64,000 bases of DNA from Gammaproteobacteria bacterium (GTDB lineage: Bacteria > Pseudomonadota > Gammaproteobacteria > Pseudomonadales > Azotimanducaceae): NCBI GenBank assembly GCA_018666555.1, contig JABIZD010000153.1, positions 1 through 64,000 of the forward strand, written 5' to 3'. This document shows positions 1 to 8,634 of this stretch, piece after piece. Numbering within the stretch: the stretch's first letter is position 1; every line of letters begins with the position of its first letter. The notes beneath the pieces were generated by a model. That model ran no database searches. It was not told the origin of the DNA and saw only the letters and a list, made by a program, of their open reading frames with translations. The translations under genes were made by a program, and so were the position numbers.

Positions 1-382
1 AAATCCTGAAAGCGGAAGCAGGGTAATGCCTTTATCAAGTCAGATTGGGTCAGTTAAATATTGGTTTTTCGCGCTGTCGTCGATTTCATTTGATGAGCTG
101 TTAATGAAATAGTCCTTTCTTGATCATTGTTGTCCTGTTGCGGACCCAGAAGGCTCAACCAGTTATGGCATCGTCATAGGTGGTGGCGGTGCTGACTAGA
201 AGTTCGTCTCGATGAGATTGGCGCCTGATTCAGTTTGTTTTTGTGCACGAGTATTGGCACCTTGGCGCCAGCGATGCTAGACGGGCACTGTCAATAAGTT
301 ATTGGCTGCAAACGAAGTGTCTGGGATGGTTATCAGCGCTGGCAGTGCGCGGACTAGCCTGTTTTAACCCAGTCCTGTGGCG
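1..382. other. Left-edge stretch with no recognised gene
   Basis: No convincing gene is visible downstream of madM. One plus-strand frame is open from the edge to a TAG at 110-112, so the tail of a gene entering from the left cannot be excluded, but the 36 codons resemble nothing I recognise. No terminator hairpin is obvious. Confidence 0.5.
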
Positions 383-1144
383 CTACACCAGGGCTTTAAC
401 TACAAGAAATAGGACTGAGGGGGCGAGCAGGCAGCCTACCCCTGTGTAAAAGGTAGCTGTCATGGCCCCATAAGGCACTAATTTTGGGTCGGTTGCTGCG
501 AGTCCCGCAGCGACACCACTGGTCGTACCCATCAAGCCGCCAAAGACCATAGCAGCACTAGGGTGTGTAAGACCAATGCGACGGGCCACCAAAGGAGTGA
601 TGACCATAACGCTGATCGATTTTACTAGACCAGCGGCAATACTCAGGGCAATGACAGTTGAGGATGCACCTATCGCAGCGCCGGTTACTGGTCCAACTAT
701 ATAGGTGGCTGCACCGGCACCGATGGTGGTGATGCTGACAGCATCTCGGTAGCCAAATATTACAGCTAATAGGGCCCCGACGGTGAACGAGACAATAACG
801 CCGAGGATTACGGCGATCACTCCCCGAAAACCGGCTCGGCGGATTTCGGGCCAACGAACCCCATAAGCAGTAGCGACGATGGCGAAATCACGCAGCATGC
901 CGCCACCCATGATACCGATGCCAGCCAACCAGGGAATGTCGGCAAGTCCTTGATCACCACCGGTAAGGTGTCCGCCGAGGTAGGCTAGAAGTAAACCGAT
1001 ACTGATCGCCAGTGCTGAACCATGAATTCGACCCGAAAATATCCGATTGCAGAGCCAGTAAGAACAACCCATCAAAAGGCCGACGACAACAAATGCCGTG
1101 ATCAGGGCATTGCTCGATAAAATTTTTGTAACCAGTTCAATCAT
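383..1144 (-). CDS. madM: Malonate transporter subunit MadM
   Basis: This 253-residue integral membrane protein matches the MadM subunit of the two-component Na+/malonate carrier in length and sequence character. It shows about eight hydrophobic segments rich in Gly and Ala, and a charged loop near residues 95-110. The ATG start overlaps the end of madL by 8 bp and lies about 10 bases after a GAGGAAG ribosome site inside madL, which suggests translational coupling. Known: MadL and MadM together import malonate with sodium. No malonate decarboxylase genes (madA-H or mdc) are visible next to the pair. The first characterised systems have them adjacent, so the imported dicarboxylate may be used by enzymes encoded elsewhere. 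Confidence 0.85.
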   Translation of the reverse strand: MIELVTKILSSNALITAFVVVGLLMGCSYWLCNRIFSGRIHGSALAISIGLLLAYLGGHLTGGDQGLADIPWLAGIGIMGGGMLRDFAIVATAYGVRWPEIRRAGFRGVIAVILGVIVSFTVGALLAVIFGYRDAVSITTIGAGAATYIVGPVTGAAIGASSTVIALSIAAGLVKSISVMVITPLVARRIGLTHPSAAMVFGGLMGTTSGVAAGLAATDPKLVPYGAMTATFYTGVGCLLAPSVLFLVVKALV

Positions 1145-1505
1145 GATGAGTGACTTCCTCTGGTCCGCTGAGCAGAGGCACTAATAGAAATGATATTCCC
1201 ACTGCCCCAAGACCTGCGGTGAGCGCGAGCCAGCCTCCATCTAGTGCCGCAAGTACGTTCTGCTTAGCTGCCATGGCAACGACGATGGGTAGGTACATGG
1301 CGTTCCAGAATAGAATTCCTGAGGCAGCGGATTTACTCAGCTGTTGTTTGACAGGTTCTAAATGGGTGAAAAAAATTAAAAGTAACATGGCAATGCCAAC
1401 CCCCCCTACATTCGCAGTCAGGCCCATCCAGCTACCTAACATCTGGCCCAATATCAGTCCAGCCAGGAGGCTAAGCCCCAGTAGTGCAACTCCAAAAATC
1501 AACAT
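1137..1505 (-). CDS. madL: Malonate transporter subunit MadL
   Basis: This small membrane protein of 122 residues has four predicted hydrophobic segments and the MadL-like stretch TANVGGVGIAMLLLI. It is the partner of MadM in malonate uptake. I chose the ATG at 1505, giving MLIFGVALLG, because it follows AAAAGGTAAAGTC, a good ribosome site, and matches where MadL proteins normally begin. An in-frame GTG at 1580 would add 25 residues but has no ribosome site. The 8-bp overlap with madM supports an operon of two genes. Confidence 0.82.
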   Translation of the reverse strand: MLIFGVALLGLSLLAGLILGQMLGSWMGLTANVGGVGIAMLLLIFFTHLEPVKQQLSKSAASGILFWNAMYLPIVVAMAAKQNVLAALDGGWLALTAGLGAVGISFLLVPLLSGPEEVTHHD

Positions 1506-1774
1506 GACTTTACCTTTTAAATTTTTCTCAGGCTTGCTGTCCACCCATCTCAGTAAAAACTCTACTGTCGATAGAAACACAGGCTAAGACTGCTATTGTT
1601 ATAGCCTTTATTATAATTAGTTAGCTTACATAATGATATGACACGAAGAAGATGGGCCGGGTTTCTCTCCTTTGGTGAAGTAGTCAAGTTGCATTGGGTC
1701 TGGCTATTCATACAATTGTTAATTGATGCCTGTGCTATGGCTAAAAGTAGCTGAAGCTGGCTCAAGCGCACAAA

Positions 1775-1800
1775 AAAAGGGCTGCATAAGCAGCCCTTTT
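1775..1800 (-). terminator. Rho-independent terminator after the receptor gene
   Basis: Perfect 11-bp arms AAAAGGGCTGC and GCAGCCCTTTT enclose a 4-base ATAA loop. Read on the minus strand the stem runs into a further run of T, 20 bases after the receptor stop codon. Confidence 0.85.
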
Positions 1801-1820
1801 CGGTCGGTTATACCACTATT

Positions 1821-4235
1821 TTACATTGAGTAACGAACCTCGAATGCGTATGTTCGAGGTGCTCCCCAGCCCTGGAACCCGGTATTAGGGCCACCACTGG
1901 GTAACAACATAGTCCCGCCACCGAGGAACAGAGCCTGTTCTCGATACAACTCGTCGGTGAGATTCTTGCCAAACAGGGACAAGCTCAAAGTTGCGTCGTT
2001 GGCAAGTTGTATGTCATAGGCGATGCGAGCGTCAACTTGGGCATAGTCACCATCATAGGTCCGATTTTCTGCACCCGCGCCCGTATTTACTAGCAGGTAC
2101 TCGCCAGTCTTTTTATAACCGATGTTAGCAAACAGTGTTCCTGCGCCGATTTCCTGATCATACGCCAGGTTAACTGCGAAGGTACTTTCAGGTTGACGAG
2201 AGTCGCTATTGCCGCCCAGGGTGCGGATAGTTCCGTCTGGATCAGGGGCACCGCCAGGTACACTAGATGCACATCCGTCCAGGAATTGGCATGCAATACT
2301 GACGGTTCCATTGTCAACATTCAGGGAACCGTAGTTGAGTGACAGCGTAAAGTTTTCGTTGATCATCCAACGTGATTCCAATTCCCAGCCATCCGTTGTG
2401 GAGGTGCCACCATTGTTGATGATAGTTGTAGTACCTGGAATTGAACCCGGCGGAAGTGAGATGATAGAGCTGAACTGGCCGCTTTCGCGTTCGATTCGAT
2501 AGTAAGCGATGTTCAAATGTAGCCTGCCATCGAGGAGTTCGTTCTTAGAGCCGATTTCGATCTGGTCTGCTGTTTCTGGATCAAATGGCGCTTCGCTGGG
2601 ATCTCTTGCAGAACGGATGCTGAATCCACCACTTCGGAAACCCTGCGAGTAACTGGCATAAACCCGATTGTTATCGGTAAATGCATAGTTCATCGAAGTT
2701 GTCCAGATGGTGTCATCCCAGGAATCGTTAGCATCGTAGCCATTTGGGCTTAATACTGATGGCAGACCTGTGAAATCGTGCTCTGTATCTGTGCCACCGG
2801 TATCAAATGTACCGGTAGAATGGTCGTAATAGGCAGTTTGCGCTGATGTTTCTTCTTGAATGTGGCGCATACCGACCATTATTTCCAGGTTATCAACGGG
2901 TCTCCAAGTAAGTGACCCGAAGAAAGCATCCGATGAAACGTCCTGGGCGGATATCTGGGTGCTTTTCGCATTAGGAAACTGACAGAAAACATCGCCGACA
3001 GTTGGGTTTGCCCTGAATGGCAGAAATCCAGGACCATCACAGGCCGTAAGGCCTGGTATTCCCACGATAGCACCGACTACAGGGAGAGGTAATTGCAGGA
3101 TATTGTTGGTGCGTTGCATAAAATCAAGTTGTGAATCGTAGTAGTAGTAACCTACCATAAAGTCGAGATTATCATTGATTGACCCAGCAATCCGGATTTC
3201 CTGAGTCAACACTTCAAATTCCTGCTCTCGAAGTGTGTGCAGCTGAGCAAATGGTATGGCCAGTCCACCGATGCCGGCGCCGTCGAAGTCCTGATTCACC
3301 CCATCTGCACCATCATGCCAGCCAGTCACTGAATAGAGGGTAACGTTATCGGTGAGATCGAGAGTTGCTCGGAGGCCGATTTGATCTACGTCATAGGTGG
3401 TTGGCTCTCGTTTGTCCGCAAGAGTGACGAACGGATTGCTGCCATCGTAGCGGGGGTCCTGGGGTGGTATCTGACTGGTGTCATCAATGTTGTCGTAGGT
3501 CAGAGTCGCTTCAAAGGTATCTGACGGGGCCCAACGCAGAGCAGCAGTCATTGAGCTGAAGTCAACATCACCGGCTGTTCCACCGATGTTCTGGTTGGTG
3601 TAGAAGCCATCTCGACTGCGGTCAATGACACCCAGTTTTAAAGCCAACTGGTCTTCTACCAGAGGCACGTTAAGCCTAAGCTTTACCTGTCTCGAATTAA
3701 AATTGCCGGCTTCAGCGCTGGCATTGATACCAAAGTCATTGAATTTTGGTTTGACTCGATTCACAACGATGTTTCCACCGATGGTATTCTTGCCAAAAAG
3801 CACACCCTGAGGTCCGCGATTTATTTCAATACTTTCCACATCAAAGGTATCTATGAGCTGGCCAGTTGACGAGCCCATTTGGATACCGTCAACGATAACA
3901 CCCACCTGAGGGCTTTGGGTTTTTTCAATATCTGCATAGCCAATACCACGTATGTAGATGGCTGAAGCGCCAGGCCCCGCTGTATTCATGCCAATATAGA
4001 CATTAGGTGCAAGGCCATCAAAGTCCCGCAAGGTGGTTGGCTTCAATTGATCAATTCACTCTCTACCAAAGGCGGTAACAGAAAGAGGCACATCCTGCTG
4101 CGATTCATCACGGCGACGAGAGGTAACTACGATTTCTTCCATTTCGCTTGAACTTTCTTCTGCATAAACAGTGAGAGGGTGATAGAAAGCGCTAACACTA
4201 AATATTGCACTGAGAGTGATTAAGTTTAATTTCAT
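1821..4235 (-). pseudogene. TonB-dependent receptor with an in-frame stop
   Basis: The full frame runs 804 codons from an ATG at 4235 preceded by the ribosome site AAGGGGAAA. It encodes a signal peptide ending VYA, the TonB-box region EEIVVTSRRR at residues 33-42, a plug domain and a 22-strand-type barrel ending in the aromatic-rich YAFEVRYSM. Codon 60 is TGA (4056-4058), between VTAFGRE and IDQLKPTTLRDF, where receptors of this class normally read straight through. A CGA-to-TGA change is the simplest explanation. Restarting at the TTG at 4046 would lose the signal peptide and TonB box, so a product from there should not reach the outer membrane. The rest of the frame is intact, so the lesion is recent, suppressed, or a sequence error. 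The substrate is unknown; receptors with this barrel type often take up siderophores or other organic molecules. Confidence 0.82.
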
Positions 4236-4445
4236 GAGTTTCCCCTTTTGATTCTTGATATTATTATTTTTGTTTCCTATTAATTGATGGTTCTTATCGG
4301 TTTATAACAGAAACCGGAACTGGTTGTTAACTTAATAGCAGTAGTTTTTTGGATTGATCCTCCGTTCTACCTGTTCATTTTGGTCCATAGATTAAATGGC
4401 TTAATGGCTTAATTGGCTGGGAGGTCGTCGGCAATGAGCTTGTTT

Positions 4446-5201
4446 CTAGCCGAGATGGGCTTGGCCGCCATCCACCGCAATGGTCTGGCCGTTAACATAG
4501 CGAGAACCGTCACTACACAATTGGACCACGAACCGGCCGATGTCCTGTTCACATTCGCCGACTCGGCGTTGCGGTATTGACGCCTGAAATGCAGCGGCCT
4601 CTTCAGGGTTCTTCTCCATCCACCAGGCAAGTCCAGGGGATTTAGCATGCGGCAGGATGACATTGGTACGGATCCCGTCGACAGCCCACTCACAGGCTGC
4701 CGCCCGGGTCAGTGAACGAATACCCTCCTTGACCGCGGCATAGGCTCCGTATCCGGACATATCCCAGCGTTTGGCAGCGGTGCTGGCCAGGTTGATGATG
4801 CAGCCATCCCCTTTCAGATGCGGGTAAGCCAGTTTCATCAACCGTAAGGTTGCCAGAGGCCCCGAGGTGAACCCCGCTGAAAAGGCTTCATCCGAGACGT
4901 CATGTAGTAGCCCATTGGGAACTTCCTGGGCGTTGTTAACAAGGATATGCAGGCTGCCAAAGTGATCAATACACTCATCAACGATACGCTTGAGGTCGTC
5001 TTTTCGTTTGACGTCACAAGTAGAGGCGCAGGCTTTGCCGCCGCGTTCTGAAATTGCAGCTACGGTTTTCGCCAGTTTTAGTTCCGTTCGCCCGGTTACC
5101 ATCACATTCACGCCTACCGCCGCTAATGCAAATGAGATACCTTGGCCAATGCCTTGTCCGGCACCGGTAACCAGGGCTGTTTTGCCTTCGAGTTCTTTCA
5201 T
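4446..5201 (-). CDS. SDR-family oxidoreductase
   Basis: This 251-residue classical short-chain dehydrogenase/reductase is expected to be a cytoplasmic NAD(P)-dependent enzyme. The cofactor motif TGAGQGIG lies at residues 12-19, NNA at 89-91, and the catalytic Ser140, Tyr154 and Lys158 (YAAVK) are all present. The tail AVDGGQ is typical of the family. The ATG follows AGGTGAATACGC, a plausible ribosome site. The gene sits upstream of the interrupted receptor on the same strand, with about 210 bases between them that include the receptor's own ribosome site, so co-transcription is possible but not shown. The substrate cannot be read from the sequence. Confidence 0.88.
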   Translation of the reverse strand: MKELEGKTALVTGAGQGIGQGISFALAAVGVNVMVTGRTELKLAKTVAAISERGGKACASTCDVKRKDDLKRIVDECIDHFGSLHILVNNAQEVPNGLLHDVSDEAFSAGFTSGPLATLRLMKLAYPHLKGDGCIINLASTAAKRWDMSGYGAYAAVKEGIRSLTRAAACEWAVDGIRTNVILPHAKSPGLAWWMEKNPEEAAAFQASIPQRRVGECEQDIGRFVVQLCSDGSRYVNGQTIAVDGGQAHLG

Positions 5202-5717
5202 GCGTATTCACCTATAGGAGAAGAATCCAATGGCTAAATAATATACGAAAGCGGGAGGTGACTGTGCAAATCTAGATGTCAGGTATTGGCCAGGGAAGCA
5301 GGGTTATGCTCGAGTTTCAGGGAAATAGTCTTATTTGAATAGCTGTGTTTAAAGAGCTGTGTTTAAAGAGCTGTTTTTAAAGAGCTGTGTTTAACGAGCT
5401 GTGTTTAACGAGCTGTGTTTAAAGAGTTTGATTTGAATAAATCCAATTGAGCAGATGAGCGATAAGCCACTATTATGAGGGTGGTAACTTTGGTTTATTC
5501 ACGACAGTCGGCTAGCAAAGGGATACGTGGACGGTCCGGCAACAGGGCCGTTATCTCTTCGGGCAGCGGCCCAGGTCATTGATTCATTGGTCGCGCCTAT
5601 TCGACTGGCTGTCTAAAGGTAACTGGATTGTGCGGGTCGCCGTGCAGTAACCAGTGTCTCTGTTTAGGCGTTTACAGGGATCTAGAAAGCAGCCCAGGGG
5701 ACGGTTTAACCTGATAT
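5202..5717. other. Intergenic region with a tandem repeat array
   Basis: No gene is supported in this 516-base gap between two minus-strand genes. Its only clear structure is the 14-bp repeat array at 5341-5424. The promoter of the SDR gene should lie near its left end. Confidence 0.6.
5341..5424. repeat. 14-bp tandem repeat, six units
   Basis: Six consecutive 14-mers with the consensus AGCTGTGTTTAAAG fill exactly 84 bases. Unit 3 has a G-to-T change and units 4 and 5 end ACG instead of AAG. There are no spacers, so this is not a CRISPR. The unit closely resembles that of the array at 63070-63180 once the phase is shifted. Confidence 0.92.
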
Positions 5718-6803
5718 TCAACCGATACTGTGTTTGTAGAAATCATATAAGTTCTGGCCCATTACTTTTTCCAGATGAGGCTCAGATAAGCCACGTGCTT
5801 TCAAACCATCCCAGATCACTTCCATGCGGCGGGGGCCATTTAACTCCTCAAAGTAATAAGGATAGTCCGAAGCAATGGCTTGCGAGCCTTCTTCACTTTC
5901 TAACTCGGCAATATATGCCTTGCTCAAGACCAGTCGCCGATGATCCCGGTCACTGCCGATACACACGCTGTTTATCCCACACACGTTGATCGCATGAATG
6001 ATATGGTCAAAATAAACGCTCACTGCATTGCTGACCTGAAGTGTCATAAAAGGCCGCATTTGGGTCACACCGAATAAGCCCCCTTTGGTAGCTAAAGCCC
6101 TTAAATTGGTGTCCGACACATTCCTTTCATGGTCATATAAAGCCTGACAGCAGGCGTGCGATATTATCACCGGTTTACTTGATGCAACGATGGTATCAAT
6201 GGTGGTTTTTTCGTTTGCGTGGGAAAGGTCAATCATCATCCCTACGGTATTCATTTTTTCGACTAATTCATGACCGAAGACGGTCAGGCCTGAACCGTTT
6301 CTTTCCTTGCATCCGGCGCCTGCCCAGTTTTGATAGTTGTAGGTGATTTGGCTGGCGCGAAGCCCTAGCGCGTAAAACACATCTACATTGTCTAAATTCC
6401 GTTGGAAATGGGTTGAATTCTGAGTCAGATAAAACACCGCTATTTTACTGTCTGCGCGAGCTTTGTCGATTTCGGTAACCTTGGTTGAGCGGCTGTAATA
6501 TTTTGCTTTTTTGTCGAGAAATTTGTTGTAGTAGAGGATGCCTTTAACGGTTTCATCAAAGGCCGTTTGCTCTTGTGCTTTGGGGTCTGCGACCGTAACG
6601 GTCATGCTGCGGATCCCGGAATCAAGCATCTCCTGCACCAGACTGTCCTCATAGACTTCACGCAGTTCGCCCATTGCATCCATGATCAGGGCGCTATTAT
6701 GTCGGTCCCAGGGCTGCCCCCTGGATTCTGCTTGAGCCGGTTTTGGCAATGCTGCCAGGAACGGTAATGCAGCAGCCCCGGCCAATAAATCTCGTCTTCT
6801 CAT
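5718..6803 (-). CDS. Tat-exported M19 dipeptidase homologue
   Basis: This 361-residue protein has a twin-arginine signal (MRRRDLLAGAAALPFLAAL, cleavage near AQA) and the fold sequence of the M19 renal-dipeptidase family. Metal-ligand positions corresponding to the two late histidines are present in IDLSHAN (His195) and ISHA (His216). The usual N-terminal His-x-Asp is replaced by MDAMGE at 41-46, and the usual bridging Glu is Gln128 in LTQN. Known members of M19 hydrolyse dipeptides, D-amino-acid dipeptides or beta-lactams with two zinc ions. With at least three ligands changed, this copy may bind metal differently or not be a peptidase. The ATG follows GGAGTATCGAAA. It appears to be a single-gene unit exported to the periplasm. 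Confidence 0.78.
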   Translation of the reverse strand: MRRRDLLAGAAALPFLAALPKPAQAESRGQPWDRHNSALIMDAMGELREVYEDSLVQEMLDSGIRSMTVTVADPKAQEQTAFDETVKGILYYNKFLDKKAKYYSRSTKVTEIDKARADSKIAVFYLTQNSTHFQRNLDNVDVFYALGLRASQITYNYQNWAGAGCKERNGSGLTVFGHELVEKMNTVGMMIDLSHANEKTTIDTIVASSKPVIISHACCQALYDHERNVSDTNLRALATKGGLFGVTQMRPFMTLQVSNAVSVYFDHIIHAINVCGINSVCIGSDRDHRRLVLSKAYIAELESEEGSQAIASDYPYYFEELNGPRRMEVIWDGLKARGLSEPHLEKVMGQNLYDFYKHSIG

Positions 6804-7040
6804 TTTCGATACTCCGATTAATCAGCATAGTAAGCGTTGAGGTAGGATTCTCCCCAGACAAAAACTATAGCACGCATGACTTAGTTAAAATTCGCAGCCT
6901 TATCCGAAGCGGACTTGATTGCAGTGCTGAATAGATGCTGAGTAGGCAGATCATTTTTCAAACATCGGCAGTAGATGATAGTTTGGAGACTTCGACGGCC
7001 TTATAGTTGCAGTTTTTCCGCTGGCCCAAACGCACCCATA

Positions 7041-8606
7041 CTAGTCGGGTACCAACCACTCCATCTGCGGGTCTAATGGATAAATTGGTCGGGTGACCCT
7101 GGTGAGTCCTAGCTGGCTTATCACCGGGGTAGTTAAGCCCGGCGCGTCAACCTCAATGATGTGTTCGGGTGCGAAATATTCATCAAAGCCGGCACGAAAA
7201 TGACCTCGTGATTTCACTACCAGTACCCGCAGACTACTTAAATCGATCCCCATTCGTTCGAGAAATACAGGCTCTGCACACTGATGTCGTGCTGATGCGA
7301 TGATAATCTGTATGCCTTCTATTAACAGAAGGGCGCACAGACCAAGGTTGATGCGTCTCCCAGCGTAGACGCCGCGCCGACCCAGGCAGCTTCCCTGGTT
7401 GAGTTTTAATACCTGCGCGGTGGCACTATAGGTCTCTGAAAAAGGGCCCGAGTCATGCCGATTGAAAGTGGCTATGAAAGTTGCCCCAACCCCTTTTTCA
7501 TGTGCTTTTGCTGCAAGTCCAGGGTCAATCAGCAGGCCGATAGTGGTTGACCGGAGCTCCTCTTGTAACATTCGTTTGAGAATGAATAGCGTGTTCCCGC
7601 GACCCCCTCCGCCGGGGTTATCAGCTACGTCGGCGAGGATGATGGCCGGTCTCTGGTCGTCATTGATGACTTCTTTTGCCAGGTTGATGGCCTCATCGAT
7701 GCTGGTGAGTTGGGTAGTATATCGATGCCGGTCTGACCATGCCCGTTCAGCCAGGTGCCTGGCTGTGCTTCGTGCCAGGTGGCCGTCGCTATCACCTGTG
7801 GCATCAGTTGTTACCACGATGGACATGCCATTGGTAGCCGCATCTGCCGGCGCAAAGCCGGCCAGTATAGAAATGTTAATAATAGGTGCTTGCACCAGTG
7901 ACTGCCCGTATTCAATTAATTCTGAGTAGGGACCCGCTGAGGTGAGGAGACTCACGGCAGGACTGATCATCGGGACTTTTACCAGGTGAGCCTGTGTTTT
8001 CATCCCAGCCAGCATCATATCCATGACTTTTGCCGCTTCTGCACCTCTTTCCAACTGGTCTACGTGTGGATTAGTCAGGTAGGCAATCATCACATCAACT
8101 GATTGCAGCATCCTCGGGGTAACGTGGCCATGTAAGTCGAGAGTAGAGACAATCGGCACATCAGGACCAACCACTGAACGAACCATGGCAAAGACCTCGC
8201 CATCAGCATCGTCCAATTCAGTACTCAGTCCGGCACCGTGCTCACACAGATAGACCCCATCAATGTTGGCAGCCGTTTGCAGGCCTGATCGCATGACGGC
8301 TAGCATTTCCTGAAAAAAAGCGTGGTCTACCGGCCCACCAGGGGGGGCTTCGGCCAGTAAAATCGGTACCGGTGTCCAATCCCTGGTTTTATTCATTTCC
8401 ATACAGAAGCCCTGCAGCGTCCCTGGTAATCCTGAACGGTCACGTTCGAGTTCACGATGGATACCATCTGCATCAAGATAGAGCGCATCAGTAAATGCCT
8501 TTTTATCCGTTACCGGTGCGCGTCGATTGCATTCCAGGGAAAACCCAAGTATTGCAATATGTGGACGAGTTTTCGCTTTGGAAGACAGTTTTAGGGGTGA
8601 ATTCAT
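7041..8606 (-). CDS. M81-family metallopeptidase (MlrC-like)
   Basis: This 521-residue protein belongs to the MlrC/DUF1485 family, named for the last peptidase of microcystin breakdown. Visible landmarks are EHGAG at 122-126, LDLHGH with Asp157 and His159, NPH with His181 (the expected zinc ligands), and DVADNPGGGGRGN in the C-terminal half. No signal peptide is seen, so it is probably cytoplasmic. It lies 28 bases downstream of the beta-lactamase-like gene on the same strand and is likely co-transcribed. Most MlrC homologues occur in bacteria that do not degrade microcystin, so a general peptide or amide substrate is more likely. No strong ribosome site precedes the ATG. Confidence 0.82.
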   Translation of the reverse strand: MNSPLKLSSKAKTRPHIAILGFSLECNRRAPVTDKKAFTDALYLDADGIHRELERDRSGLPGTLQGFCMEMNKTRDWTPVPILLAEAPPGGPVDHAFFQEMLAVMRSGLQTAANIDGVYLCEHGAGLSTELDDADGEVFAMVRSVVGPDVPIVSTLDLHGHVTPRMLQSVDVMIAYLTNPHVDQLERGAEAAKVMDMMLAGMKTQAHLVKVPMISPAVSLLTSAGPYSELIEYGQSLVQAPIINISILAGFAPADAATNGMSIVVTTDATGDSDGHLARSTARHLAERAWSDRHRYTTQLTSIDEAINLAKEVINDDQRPAIILADVADNPGGGGRGNTLFILKRMLQEELRSTTIGLLIDPGLAAKAHEKGVGATFIATFNRHDSGPFSETYSATAQVLKLNQGSCLGRRGVYAGRRINLGLCALLLIEGIQIIIASARHQCAEPVFLERMGIDLSSLRVLVVKSRGHFRAGFDEYFAPEHIIEVDAPGLTTPVISQLGLTRVTRPIYPLDPQMEWLVPD

Positions 8607-8634
8607 AGCAGCTGGTTGTAATGCCCTTGGCCTT

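Noticed and set aside
243-449. Short plus-strand frame at the left edge
   Set aside because: It overlaps the end of madM, lacks a ribosome site and has no recognisable sequence.
1150-1587. Plus-strand frame of 145 codons opposite madL
   Set aside because: It is antisense to madL, has no recognisable product and shows the composition of a shadow frame.
4050-4060. Selenocysteine insertion at the receptor TGA
   Set aside because: No selenocysteine element or redox motif surrounds the codon, and a TonB receptor plug is not a known site for selenocysteine.
5341-5424. CRISPR-like array
   Set aside because: Units are contiguous with no spacers and no cas genes are present in the window.
7462-7929. 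Plus-strand frame of 155 codons inside the MlrC-like gene
   Set aside because: Antisense to a well-supported family gene and with no recognisable domain.
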